Assembly (NCBI GenBank): GCA_002496565.1
Contig: DAKJ01000017.1
Location: forward strand, 194,210-258,209
Source: Methanosarcina sp. UBA289
Lineage (GTDB): Archaea; Halobacteriota; Methanosarcinia; Methanosarcinales; Methanosarcinaceae
Length of the DNA: 64,000 nucleotides
Direction: 5' to 3'
Positions 35,027 to 43,979 of the stretch are shown one piece after another. The notes beneath the pieces were generated by a model that was given only the letters and a program-made list of their open reading frames with translations, was not told where the DNA came from and did not search any database. Every line of letters starts with the position of its first letter. Position 1 is the first letter of the stretch. The position numbers and the translations under genes are program-made.

Positions 35027-36130
35027 TTAAAAATCCGTAATTAGGGATTGTTTTTCGCCCCTTTTTCGGAGTTTCGTAACCCCTATACCTACAAGCCTGA
35101 ACTTTTGTCTTCCTAGAAATTCAGAAAGAAGTTGTATAGCTGTCCTTTTGATCACAAAAAAGTCTGAAGTCCAGATTGGAATGGTTTTTGAGCGCGTATA
35201 TGTAGAGAAATCTTCAAAACGCACGGTAAGAATTACGGTTTTGAAAAGAAACCTGTTTTTAAGAAGGGAGCTATGCACACTTTCCGCAAGCATGCTTAGA
35301 GACTCGGTGATCTTTACAGGGTCACTGGTATCTTCAGCAAAGGTTCCGTGCCTGCTGATTGATTTTACACTTTCCTTCTCCCGAACCTCCCCGAAATCTA
35401 GCCCGTTTGCCAGTTGCTTCATGCGGAGCGCCATTTTGCCGAACTTTTCCGAAAGCAGCTGCACATCACAATTTGCAAGTTCTTCTACCCTGCTTAGTCC
35501 CATTGATTTCAGCTTGTCAGCAGTTTTTTCTCCTATTCCTGGGATTTTCGAGACCGGCAGCGGAAAAAGAAATTTCCTTGCATCTTCGGGCCTGACAACG
35601 ATAAGCCCATCGGGTTTCTGGAATCCAGAAGCAATTTTTGCAATTAACTTGTTCGGTCCGACTCCGATTGAACAGGTAATTCCTTCCTGCTCTTGTACTT
35701 CGTCTTTAATCCTGAGAGCATAAAGGGCAGCCTCTTCAAAATTCCTAATCTCGGGACCTGGTACAAGGTAAGCTTCATCCACACTGACCTGCTGGAACCT
35801 ATCCGCAAATCCTCTCAAAATTTCCATTACTTTTGCCGAAACGCCAGCATACAGTTTCATGTTCACAGGTAAAAAGACTGCATCCGGACAGAGCCGATAA
35901 GCTTGTGATATCGGCATTGCGGAATGAATCCCATATTTTCGCGCCTCGTACGAGCAAGTACTCACAACTCCCCTTCCTGGCCCTCCTTTCGGGTCAGAAC
36001 CCACAACTACAGGAAGCCCTTTCAGTTCCGGCCTCTCTCTTACCTCAACTGACGCAAAGAAACTGTCCATATCCGCGTGGAAGGTAATTCGCCTTTCAAG
36101 AGCATTTATTTTCAAACTGGAGGCAGGCAT
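35027..36130 (-). CDS. dinB: DNA polymerase IV (Y family)
   Basis: 367 residues from ATG 36130 (MPASSLKINALERR). The catalytic DMDSFFASVE near residue 20 and SVDEAYL near 115 supply the metal-binding acids. The helix-hairpin-helix IPGIGEKTADKLKSMG near 190 is intact, and the little-finger domain follows to VTKLRKRGEKQ. It is an error-prone lesion-bypass polymerase. Note the C terminus has no clear PCNA-binding motif of the usual Q-x-x-L-x-x-F-F type, but QSLITDF is close to one. Confidence 0.92.
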   Translation of the reverse strand: MPASSLKINALERRITFHADMDSFFASVEVRERPELKGLPVVVGSDPKGGPGRGVVSTCSYEARKYGIHSAMPISQAYRLCPDAVFLPVNMKLYAGVSAKVMEILRGFADRFQQVSVDEAYLVPGPEIRNFEEAALYALRIKDEVQEQEGITCSIGVGPNKLIAKIASGFQKPDGLIVVRPEDARKFLFPLPVSKIPGIGEKTADKLKSMGLSRVEELANCDVQLLSEKFGKMALRMKQLANGLDFGEVREKESVKSISRHGTFAEDTSDPVKITESLSMLAESVHSSLLKNRFLFKTVILTVRFEDFSTYTRSKTIPIWTSDFFVIKRTAIQLLSEFLGRQKFRLVGIGVTKLRKRGEKQSLITDF

Positions 36131-36202
36131 TATCCTCAAATAGGGAAAATATGTAAAAAGGTTTGAGGAAGTAGGGTGAAAGTATTAACCTATTGTTTTT
36201 AT

Positions 36203-36898
36203 TTAATCTATTGTTTTTATTTCAGCCCCATCTGGAATATTGAAGACAAACTCTGAGTCCGGAATTCCTGAGTTAACTTTAATGTCGTAGATTTCGGTTC
36301 TTACTGTCAGGTTTCCACTACTGTCATATAGCTCGTACTTAAGGGGCATCCAGGTTTCTTTATCTATCCAGATTTTTGTGTCATATTGCGCAGCGTTTTC
36401 TTCGGTTTCTTTAGGAACCGCCTTCAACAGGTAAGTTTCTCTGCTGTCAATCTCCTCAAGGCCCAGTAAAGAGACATTCGTATCATTAAGGGTAATCCCT
36501 GCGAGAGTCAGATAGTCACTTTTAGTTAGTTCCGGAGTTTTGGAAAGCCTTGTTTTCATTACCGTGTTTGTATCGGGAGCGTACATCCACCTGAATTCTC
36601 CATCTGAAAGTACGAGTGTCTCTTCCTCCTTCCCGGGTTCCTGTATAAAGTTCTTAATCATATAAGGTTTCTTGTATATGGTTTTAAATTCGCTTTCTAT
36701 GGCCTTTTCCCCGACGTAGTAAGCAGTGTGCATTGTATACGAATAATCTTGAATGCTGTCCTGTTTCTCCAGCATCCGGATTGCAATATCTTCTGCACTC
36801 AGGTCTTTTTCCGTGCAGCCTGAAGCAAAAAGAGCTAGAGTTATGAAAGTGAACAGAAGCATTGATTTGAGGATTTTCTTTATTCTCACGTTACTCAT
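36203..36898 (-). CDS. Outer-surface lipoprotein, LolA/DUF4367-like
   Basis: 231 residues. The signal peptide has a lipobox-like FASGC at residue 28, so the mature protein is likely lipid-anchored. The rest is an antiparallel beta fold with YTMHTAYYVGEKAIESEFKT and MKTRLSKTPELT, ending in FVFNIPDGAEIKTID, similar to LolA-like or DUF4367/MucB lipid-binding folds. Such lipoproteins are abundant in Methanosarcina; their function is unknown. It stands alone upstream of dinB. Confidence 0.75.
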   Translation of the reverse strand: MSNVRIKKILKSMLLFTFITLALFASGCTEKDLSAEDIAIRMLEKQDSIQDYSYTMHTAYYVGEKAIESEFKTIYKKPYMIKNFIQEPGKEEETLVLSDGEFRWMYAPDTNTVMKTRLSKTPELTKSDYLTLAGITLNDTNVSLLGLEEIDSRETYLLKAVPKETEENAAQYDTKIWIDKETWMPLKYELYDSSGNLTVRTEIYDIKVNSGIPDSEFVFNIPDGAEIKTID

Positions 36899-37271
36899 CC
36901 TTTCTTTATTTTTATTTGTTAAACTCGTATTTACAGGGTAACACTTCTGCTACTGGCTGATGTTATCCAGAAACATATCGGATATTTTATATGTTTTAAA
37001 CAGTAAGGGCAAAAATAATATAAACTTTACTCTATTGTTTGAGAAGATATTTCTATAAAGTTGAGAAATATATAATTTAAAGATCACTTCAGTCCTGCTT
37101 TCCAGTTTTAAAGGGGGAAGTTTAAGAATATTTAAAACTGGAAATTTCATGAGAGACTATCTGGTCGGAGAAAGGACAAACTAACCGACCAAATGCGGGT
37201 GCTGGAAGTCAGAAAAAACAAATGGTCAACCTTTCCAGAGATTAAATCTGAATCTTTAGTATGAAGGGTAT

Positions 37272-37322
37272 GGCCCATCGTGAAGGGCCCGCCGGAAGGA
37301 CAGGATATTCGGTCCTCGGGCC
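37272..37322 (+). promoter_or_regulatory. Two alternative hairpins in a leader region
   Basis: GGCCC (37272-37276) can pair with GGGCC (37285-37289). GGCCCG (37286-37291) can instead pair with CGGGCC (37317-37322), with inner AGGAC/GTCCT. The second arm of the first overlaps the first arm of the second, so the two structures exclude each other. They lie just before the sugar dehydrogenase gene. Confidence 0.45.
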
Positions 37323-37388
37323 GAAAAAATGTATCAGGGCCTAAAGTATCTGATGCAAAAATTAATTCCAAGTAAAATGGTGGGGGAA

Positions 37389-38456
37389 ATGAAGGGGACA
37401 AAGATAATATTAGGCTTTTTTGCAGTTATTGTAATCGTTTTCGTAGCTTATGCCGCCATGAGAACCGTGCCGATTAGTGGATGCGGGGAAGGCGAAATAG
37501 GGCTTGCCTGCATTAAGCTTCCGCCAGGTTTTTCTATCGATTATTATACTAAGAATGTCGAAGGTGCAAGGTCAATGACTCTTAGCCCTAACGGTACTCT
37601 TTTTGTCGGAAGCCGAGATGCAGGAAAGGTCTATGCGGTTCTTAACCGGAACAATGACAGTAAAGCCGACGAAGTGATTGTGATTGCTGAGGGCTTGGAT
37701 ATGCCAAACGGAGTGGCGTTCAGGAACGGCTCACTATACGTTGCTGAGGTTTCCAGAGTAATTCGTTATGATAATATCGAATCAAGGCTGAAAGACTCGC
37801 CTGAACCTGTTGTAGTTAACGATAGTTTTCCGTCCGACCGCGCTCACGGCTGGAAATATATCAAGTTCGGGCCTGACGGAAAGCTGTATGTGCCTGTAGG
37901 AATGCCTTGCAACATTTGTAATAAGGAAGGAGAGGACGAGCGGTATGGCACAATCATGAGGATGGAACCTGATGGGAACCAGCTTGAGATCTTTGCAAGA
38001 GGAATTAGGAATACAGTCGGTTTTGACTGGAATCCTGAAACCAAAGAGCTATGGTTTACTGATAACGGAAGGGACTGGCTTGGAGATGATGTGCCTCCAG
38101 ATGAACTTAACCGGGCACCTGTAAAAGGAATGCATTTCGGATTTCCTTATTGCCACGGGGGAGATATTCCGGATCCGGAATTTGGGAAAGTCCGGAATTG
38201 CTCGGAATTCACGCCTCCCGAAATGAAACTTGGCCCGCATGTTGCTGCCCTTGGAATGACTTTTTACACAGGCACAACGTTTCCTAAAGAATACAGAAAC
38301 CAGATCTTTATTGCCGAACATGGTTCCTGGAATAGAAAAGTCCCCATCGGGTATCGGGTCTCCCTTGTAAGATTGGAGAATGGAAAGCCCGTAAGTTATG
38401 AGCCTTTTGCTGAGGGTTGGCTTTTCAGTGGCTTGCAGCCTGGGGAAGACCTGTAG
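37389..38456 (+). CDS. PQQ-dependent sugar dehydrogenase-like, frameshifted near the end
   Basis: 355 residues from ATG 37389, which is preceded by GGTGGGGG; an upstream start would add 20 residues. A hydrophobic N-terminal segment (IILGFFAVIVIVFVAYAA) suggests export or anchoring. The beta-propeller repeats include DNGRDWLGDDVPPDELN and IAEHGSWNRK, marks of the glucose/sorbosone dehydrogenase family. The normal C terminus continues in another frame as WGRPVDVLVMPDGALLVSDD and reads on to 38557, so one base change near 38420 breaks the protein. Four Cys in the first half may form disulphides. Confidence 0.85.
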   Translation: MKGTKIILGFFAVIVIVFVAYAAMRTVPISGCGEGEIGLACIKLPPGFSIDYYTKNVEGARSMTLSPNGTLFVGSRDAGKVYAVLNRNNDSKADEVIVIAEGLDMPNGVAFRNGSLYVAEVSRVIRYDNIESRLKDSPEPVVVNDSFPSDRAHGWKYIKFGPDGKLYVPVGMPCNICNKEGEDERYGTIMRMEPDGNQLEIFARGIRNTVGFDWNPETKELWFTDNGRDWLGDDVPPDELNRAPVKGMHFGFPYCHGGDIPDPEFGKVRNCSEFTPPEMKLGPHVAALGMTFYTGTTFPKEYRNQIFIAEHGSWNRKVPIGYRVSLVRLENGKPVSYEPFAEGWLFSGLQPGEDL

Positions 38457-38616
38457 ATGTCCTTGTAATGCCTGACGGAGCCCTGCTCGTTTCCGATGAT
38501 AAGAATAACGCGATTTACAGGATCAGTTATAGCTTATCCAATTCCCGGATCCAGTAAACGTAATCTGGTAAATGTATTTATTATTATATACGCATATATG
38601 TAAACGGGGGACTAAA

Positions 38617-38901
38617 TTGTTATCCAAAATACCCGTAGACATTAAAAGCATATCTGAAGGAGACATTGATAAAGAGATCCTCAGAGCTGCTATCGTTGCT
38701 GAGCTTGATGCTGTAAACCTTTATGAGCAGATGGCAAACTTAACAAAAGATGAGAATATAAAAGCTGTGCTTATGGATGTGGCAAAAGAGGAAAAAACGC
38801 ACATCGGAGAGTTTCAGGCTCTTTTACTTCAGTTTGACCCTCAGCAAAAAAAGGAACTTGAGGCCGGAGCTAAAGAGGCGGAAGAGGTATCATCCAAATA
38901 A
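38617..38901 (+). CDS. Small ferritin-like diiron protein
   Basis: 94 residues from TTG 38617 (preceded by GGGGGA); an ATG at 38572 would add a hydrophobic stretch unlike the family. Helix 1 has ILRAAIVAELDAVNLYEQM and helix 2 VAKEEKTHIGEFQALL, giving Glu, Glu-x-x-His type iron ligands. This resembles the ferritin-like domain found fused to, or encoded with, encapsulin nanocompartments. No encapsulin is seen nearby. It is likely an iron-binding or oxygen-sensing dimer that makes a four-helix bundle. Confidence 0.75.
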   Translation: MLSKIPVDIKSISEGDIDKEILRAAIVAELDAVNLYEQMANLTKDENIKAVLMDVAKEEKTHIGEFQALLLQFDPQQKKELEAGAKEAEEVSSK

Positions 38902-39209
38902 TTCCTCCTCTCCCTCAATCCTTGAATTTCCCAGAGAACTTTCAGGGAAATAAAGTGAATTCGTGCCCTTTTTTTCTGATAGTATTCGATCCTCTGCAGA
39001 AGTGAACTTTCACAGTTCTCAACTCTTTTAATGGCAATTTTACTCTATCTTTACAAACCCTTGATTTCAGGTGTTATCAAAGTTAGCCTGATAAGTACTT
39101 AAAAAACTACTTTCCCTCTTTCTTGACTCAGCTTCCTTCTTTCCTGTACTTATGAATTTTACTCTTACTTAAATAGTTCTTGCAGTTGATTCAGCCTAAA
39201 ACCTTCGGT
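38902..39209. other. Intergenic, no gene seen
   Basis: About 300 bp between convergent genes, AT-rich with several T-runs that could end either transcript. Confidence 0.5.
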
Positions 39210-39482
39210 TTAAAGATTCATCCAGAGCACTAAAAGGAGGTGGATTCCTAAAAATGCAGGCACCAGAAATTTGAACATAGGCTTCTGGGTCTTGTGCCTG
39301 AATTGCTGCATCCCGAGCAGTGCACCGATCGGCCCAAAGAGAGAAACGATTAATAGGCTATTTTCGGAAATCCTCCATTTATCCTTTCTTGCCTTGAATT
39401 TATCTATTCCATACAGGGCATAAGAAACTGCATTAAGAACAGCATAAATAATAGGGAAAAGAAAATAAACAGTCTCTGTCAT
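39210..39482 (-). CDS. DUF1294 membrane protein
   Basis: 90 residues with three hydrophobic segments. The motif NAVSYALYGIDKFKARKDKWRIS and SLFGPIGALLGMQQFRHKTQKP are the DUF1294 signature. The function is unknown; in bacteria the domain is often fused to a cold-shock domain, but here it is single. It lies upstream of, and opposite to, the flippase-like gene. Confidence 0.88.
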   Translation of the reverse strand: MTETVYFLFPIIYAVLNAVSYALYGIDKFKARKDKWRISENSLLIVSLFGPIGALLGMQQFRHKTQKPMFKFLVPAFLGIHLLLVLWMNL

Positions 39483-39630
39483 GAAAATAAATTCTTCCTA
39501 ATAATAATTAAAGGCTGTGAAATTTATTCTATTACATTAAGCTGAGGAAGATCAATATAAATTACGGTACTAATTAGGTGATTGCCAGAAATATAGCCAG
39601 ATAAGAATGTTTGGGAGAAGAGAATCTTAA

Positions 39631-40698
39631 ATGAGTATAATTCGGAATGAAAATAAATCAGGACAAAAAAATGAGAATAGTACCCACAGAACTCTGTTAT
39701 CTCCTCCACCTCTGGTCTTAAAGGTAGGCCGTTACCTTCCAACTCTTATCTTGATGGGGCTGGCTGTTAACCTAATTCTTCCGCAGCTTGCTTCGGTTGA
39801 AGCTTCCCTGCATGTCATCAAATCAATGGTTCCATGGGCTGTGATGCTGGCTGCCATTGCCCAGGGTGTCAGTTACTTGGGGGCCGGTTACCTTATAAAT
39901 TCAGTCGTAGTAAAAGTAAAACAGACTATTCCGATATTAAGAGGAGTTATAATAGCACTCGGGGCTTCAAGTATAGGCATGCTTGCAGGAGGCCCATTCG
40001 GGAATGCTGCAGCAACTTATCAATGGGTAAGGAAATATGGCGTCAGCGCCGAGGGTGCAGGGCTTGCGGGCACTCTGCCCACAATTTTTAACAATACGAT
40101 CTTAACATTACTGGCTGTAGCTGGAATTCTGCATCTCCTGTTAACCCACAGGCTTTCTTCTGTAGAGTTTTTTGCCTTTATTTTAATCCTTATATTACTT
40201 GGCCTGGGCTTTGCAGCAATAAAATGGGGAATAGAAAACCAGGCAGGTTTCACACTCATTATTGTCAGGATAGCGGCTTACTTTGCCAAGCTCCTGCATA
40301 AAACCTATGCACCTGCTACAACTGAAACCTCAGTAGGCCGGATTTTTGCAGCCCTTGAAGCATTAAGCAATAGAGGCTGGAAGCGTCCGCTTTTGGGATC
40401 TGTGATTTATACTGGTTTTGATATGCTGACTCTTTATTTCTTCTTTATAGCTGTAGGGTATCCGGTAGGGCCAGAGATTCTGGTTGTAGGATATGGGCTT
40501 CCTCTTCTCCTAGGTAAAATAGCCTTTCTCCTGCCCGGAGGAATCGGTGTTGTGGAGAGCACTATGGCTGCTCTCTATACAGGCCTCGGAGTACCTGGCT
40601 CAATTGCAGTCGTTGTCGTACTCAGCTACAGGGTGTTTTCTTTCTGGATTCCAACGCTGATAGGATTTCCAATAGCATTTTATCTGCAGAGAACATGA
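39631..40698 (+). CDS. Flippase-like membrane protein, UPF0104 / LPG synthase TM family
   Basis: 355 residues with about eight membrane helices. GLGAFPLLLGKIAFLLPGGIGVVE-type residues (PGGIGVVESTMAALY) and the ending FSFWIPTLIGFPIAFY are typical of the lysylphosphatidylglycerol synthase membrane domain group. There is no catalytic domain. Such archaeal proteins may move lipid-linked material. The substrate cannot be told. Confidence 0.83.
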   Translation: MSIIRNENKSGQKNENSTHRTLLSPPPLVLKVGRYLPTLILMGLAVNLILPQLASVEASLHVIKSMVPWAVMLAAIAQGVSYLGAGYLINSVVVKVKQTIPILRGVIIALGASSIGMLAGGPFGNAAATYQWVRKYGVSAEGAGLAGTLPTIFNNTILTLLAVAGILHLLLTHRLSSVEFFAFILILILLGLGFAAIKWGIENQAGFTLIIVRIAAYFAKLLHKTYAPATTETSVGRIFAALEALSNRGWKRPLLGSVIYTGFDMLTLYFFFIAVGYPVGPEILVVGYGLPLLLGKIAFLLPGGIGVVESTMAALYTGLGVPGSIAVVVVLSYRVFSFWIPTLIGFPIAFYLQRT

Positions 40699-40757
40699 AG
40701 TTAAGATAAAACATGAAGTTAGAAATTCGTAAGATCAATTTTTACTTTTCTCTTTCG

Positions 40758-41270
40758 TTATCTTTTCAGGCTTCGAAGAATATTGGACGAAATTGCTGTT
40801 CCCATGCAGTTATTCAGCGTCACCGAGGACATAAGTCCTATTACCTTTCCTCCCTGCAGGATAGGCGAACCGCTATCCCCAGGTTCAGGCATATTAAGGC
40901 GCGGAAAGCTCAGATAAACCAGTGAAGCCCCGGAATTAACGATTCTACACTGGATAACATGAGTCTCATTTATAAGCTCGGCTTGCTCTAGTATAAGCTC
41001 GGCTTGCTCTAGTACAGCCGGGACGCCAAATTCAGTTATTTCAACCGGGCTGTCAGGAGGAATCTCTATTAGGGCTAAATCATAGTCTTTCAAAATTCTC
41101 GTAACAGCGAATTTTATTCCATCAACTGTTAAATGATCTCCTTCCCCTTGGAATAGATGAGAAACCGTAACCATGTAAGGCAATCCTTTGAGCAAGATAA
41201 CAGCGCCAATTGTACAGCGTGTTCCATTGCGAAAAAAAGAGCCACCTGATTTTATCATAAGCTTCGTCAA
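40758..41270 (-). CDS. Cytoplasmic trypsin-like serine protease
   Basis: 170 residues with a chymotrypsin-like triad pattern: His in VTVSHLF, Asp in YDLALIEI and Ser in PGDSGSPIL. It is small for the family and has no signal peptide. A 21-bp direct repeat at 40971-41012 duplicates the residues around LILEQAE. The neighbours give no clue. It could also be an inactive homologue, though all three residues look in place. Confidence 0.7.
   Translation of the reverse strand: MTKLMIKSGGSFFRNGTRCTIGAVILLKGLPYMVTVSHLFQGEGDHLTVDGIKFAVTRILKDYDLALIEIPPDSPVEITEFGVPAVLEQAELILEQAELINETHVIQCRIVNSGASLVYLSFPRLNMPEPGDSGSPILQGGKVIGLMSSVTLNNCMGTAISSNILRSLKR
40971..41012. repeat. 21-bp perfect tandem duplication inside the protease gene
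   Basis: TATAAGCTCGGCTTGCTCTAG at 40971-40991 and again at 40992-41012, adding seven residues in frame. Confidence 0.9.
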
Positions 41271-41339
41271 CCTGTAAATTCTTTCGGGGCTGATTTATTG
41301 GATTTCCGTTTATGTTAAATTGTGCCTCGCTATATTTAG

Positions 41340-41410
41340 TGTTACATATAGGTGGCACCCTACCAGGCTTTAGAGCTTTTTCTAGTTTTTAAAAATGGTA
41401 GCTCCTACAG
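41340..41410 (-). pseudogene. Short relic similar to the broken glycosyltransferase gene
   Basis: About 70 bp match 44190-44270 (GGTGGCACCCTACCA...TTTAGAGC, then TACAGGCTTTCTT). On the minus strand it reads ALKPGRVPP, like the glycosyltransferase fragment ALNLGRVPP. It is a small displaced piece. Confidence 0.4.
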
Positions 41411-41698
41411 GCTTTCTTAGTCTCTTATATAGCTTAAACGTACATTAGTAATTGAGGGGAGCTGCTACTGGAAAGCCTACCTATCTGACTATTCGGAAAA
41501 GCCCACAACAATACTTTGCTGTATAACTCCGAAAAGGTCATGAGTTCCAATTCAGTAGTCTTGCTCTTCTCTCTTTTCTATACCTGGGTACTCTATACAG
41601 ATATTTATTTATTTTTTATTCTAATATCTATATTTTGGAATTTATATTACATTTGGATAAATCTGCTCCAAAAAATGATATACTCAAAAAATATATAA

Positions 41699-41738
<40 letters not shown>

Positions 41739-41838
41739 AAACTGTATTGTTTATTATTTTTCAAAGAAATAGGTAAATAATTGTGTTTGAATTCTTCTCA
41801 TTACGCAAGCATTTCATTTCAAAGCAGAGGGGCAAAAT

Positions 41839-42180
41839 ATGGATAAACAAACAGTTAAACATGCAATTATAAAGTTTAGTCATTTAATTGAGAGAAATAA
41901 AGAACAACTAGCTTATTCAGATTTTAAAGAAGGAATTAATAAAGGTCTAGATATCGCAAAGAATACTTTTGAGGATCATGTAGAAAAATTTGACATATCC
42001 AATTCAAAAGAGAATCAAACCATAAAGATACAGAATTTACAGAATGAATACAACTTACTTATAGACACGCTTAAGATAGGAAAGAAACCAAACTGTTCCA
42101 CAGATTGTTTAGAGGGAATATATGAGGGACTTGAGAAATCTAAGGCATTATTTGGAGAATTTATAGAGGAATTTGTATAA
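41839..42180 (+). CDS. Helical protein with internal duplication, unknown function
   Basis: 113 residues; ATG preceded by AGAGGGGC. Residues about 27-50 (SDFKEGINKGLDIAKNTFEDHVEKF) and 87-111 (TDCLEGIYEGLEKSKALFGEF) are versions of the same 25-residue helical unit, joined by a linker with two Cys. No family is recognised. AT-rich codon use and the setting next to a microsatellite and pseudogenes suggest recent arrival. Confidence 0.6.
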   Translation: MDKQTVKHAIIKFSHLIERNKEQLAYSDFKEGINKGLDIAKNTFEDHVEKFDISNSKENQTIKIQNLQNEYNLLIDTLKIGKKPNCSTDCLEGIYEGLEKSKALFGEFIEEFV

Positions 42181-42533
42181 TCTTACTACTAGTTGATATC
42201 GGACTATGTGCTTATCGGACTATGTGCTGCTTTGAAGTTTTTAACTTAGAACCATTATTTTCTCAAATACTAGTTTTCATATTAACTTTAAAATATTAAT
42301 CGTATGATAATAACACTTGAGGTAGAGAATTTTACTGGGCACTTCAAACGACAATCTCTCTACTTCTGCTGTAGTCAACCTCCATATAGAGCCATTGACT
42401 CCTCTTCAGGCAATCTATTGATAACAATTAGCTGCTGAGGGATGTAGTTGATTCATCGGCTCTAATTTATTCTCTGCCATTTTTTCTTTTCACTGTTATA
42501 ATCGAAAAGTATTGTAATCGAAAAAAAGAAAAA
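42181..42533. other. Intergenic, no gene seen
   Basis: About 350 bp. It includes a near-direct repeat of ATATCGGACTATGTGC / ATCGGACTATGTGC at about 42196-42226. Otherwise nothing is recognised. Confidence 0.5.
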
Positions 42534-43658
42534 TCACTTTTCAAATAGTTTTATAACTTCTTTTAACATTTCTTTTATTGGCGTCTTTTGTGGGCATTTC
42601 TCTTCACATTGCCCGCATTCAGTACAGTTTGAAGCCTTACCTTCAAGGCCACCATACAAAATTTTTTCTTCTTCTACCCTGTCAAACATCTCGGCGTTGT
42701 TCAGGTATTTAAAGCTCTCTGGAATGTTTACTCCTGATGGGCAAGGCATGCAGTAGTGGCAGCCAGTACAATAAACTCTTGTTTTTGATCTATAAATCTC
42801 TTTTACTCTGGAAATCAGTTTTTTCTCCTCTTCTGTCAAAGAATTAGAAAACCCTTTCTCTGCTAGCTCTATGTTGTTCTTTACCTGCTCTATATCTGAC
42901 ATTCCACTGAGGACAACATTTATTTCCGGATAATCCCAGAGATATTGAAAACCCCATTCCACAGGACTTCTTTTCGTTTCTGCAGAATCCCAGATTTCCT
43001 GAATTTCAGGAGGATTTGAGACAAGATAGCCCCCACGTAGAGGCTCCATAATAACAACCCCAAGACCTTTTGAGGCTGCGTACATCAAGCCTTCCTTTCC
43101 TGCCTGGAAATTTTCATCCATGAAATTGTACTGGATCTGGCACATGTTCCATGGATAAGAGTTAATAATTTCTTTAAACAGCTCCAGATTATCATGGAAA
43201 GAGAAACCTGTATATTTTATTCTTCCATCCTCAACAGCAGAATTAAGGAAATCAAAAACGTTGTGTTTTTTTACAAGAGGCCAGCAGTCTCTGTTTAGCG
43301 CATGAAGAAGATAGAAATCTATGTGATCGGTACTGAGCCGATCAAGCTGCTCGTTTAAGTAACGGTCCATATCCTCTCTGCTTGTAACAAGCCAGCTTGG
43401 AAGTTTTGTTGCTAGATACACTTTTTCCCTGTAACCGTCCTGAAGAGCCTTCCCAATAATGAATTCACTCATACCTTCATGATAGGGATAAGCAGTGTCA
43501 ATATAATTGACACCGTGATCTATAGCATAACGGATCATATATGCAGCTTTTTCCTCATCGACTTTTGAGTCGTCACCCCCAAGAGTAGGAAGCCGCATTG
43601 TACCAAATCCCAGTATTGAGAACATTTTACCTGTTTGACCAAGTTCCCTATATAACAC
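42534..43658 (-). CDS. Aldo/keto reductase with C-terminal 4Fe-4S domain
   Basis: 374 residues. The TIM-barrel part begins MLYRELGQTGKMFSILGFG and includes the catalytic Tyr region DTAYPYHEGMSE and the LATKLPSW strand. The C terminus has CTGCHYCMPCPSGVNIP and ASNCTECGQCEEKCPQ, so two clusters of Cys for Fe-S binding. This NADPH/ferredoxin-linked form is common in methanogens and clostridia. Substrate unknown. The gene stands alone. Confidence 0.88.
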   Translation of the reverse strand: MLYRELGQTGKMFSILGFGTMRLPTLGGDDSKVDEEKAAYMIRYAIDHGVNYIDTAYPYHEGMSEFIIGKALQDGYREKVYLATKLPSWLVTSREDMDRYLNEQLDRLSTDHIDFYLLHALNRDCWPLVKKHNVFDFLNSAVEDGRIKYTGFSFHDNLELFKEIINSYPWNMCQIQYNFMDENFQAGKEGLMYAASKGLGVVIMEPLRGGYLVSNPPEIQEIWDSAETKRSPVEWGFQYLWDYPEINVVLSGMSDIEQVKNNIELAEKGFSNSLTEEEKKLISRVKEIYRSKTRVYCTGCHYCMPCPSGVNIPESFKYLNNAEMFDRVEEEKILYGGLEGKASNCTECGQCEEKCPQKTPIKEMLKEVIKLFEK

Positions 43659-43979
43659 GTATTTTTACCCCCCGATATAAACAAACATTCTAGTCCACTT
43701 TCTTTATTACTGTTTTATAGTACCTGCAATTAATATTTTAAGTAATATTTTACGTGATATGAATAATTTTACGTGATATAAATAAGGATTAGTGATTTAA
43801 AATGTGCCAATTAAGGTAATAATGTCGTTTATATAGATATTATTATCTTAGCTTAATCATAAAAATAGACCAGGAAGATATTTTAAAAGCGAATTATTCT
43901 AATATTTAGATATTATAAGAAATAAACTATTTATTTATATTTTATAAATTAAGGTTTAAATATATTTACCACAAGAATT
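43659..43979. other. Intergenic, no gene seen
   Basis: 320 very AT-rich bases with TATA-like stretches upstream of the aldo/keto reductase gene. Confidence 0.45.

Noticed and set aside
40758..41270. Membrane or secreted protease
   Set aside because: No signal peptide or membrane segment is present; described as intracellular instead.
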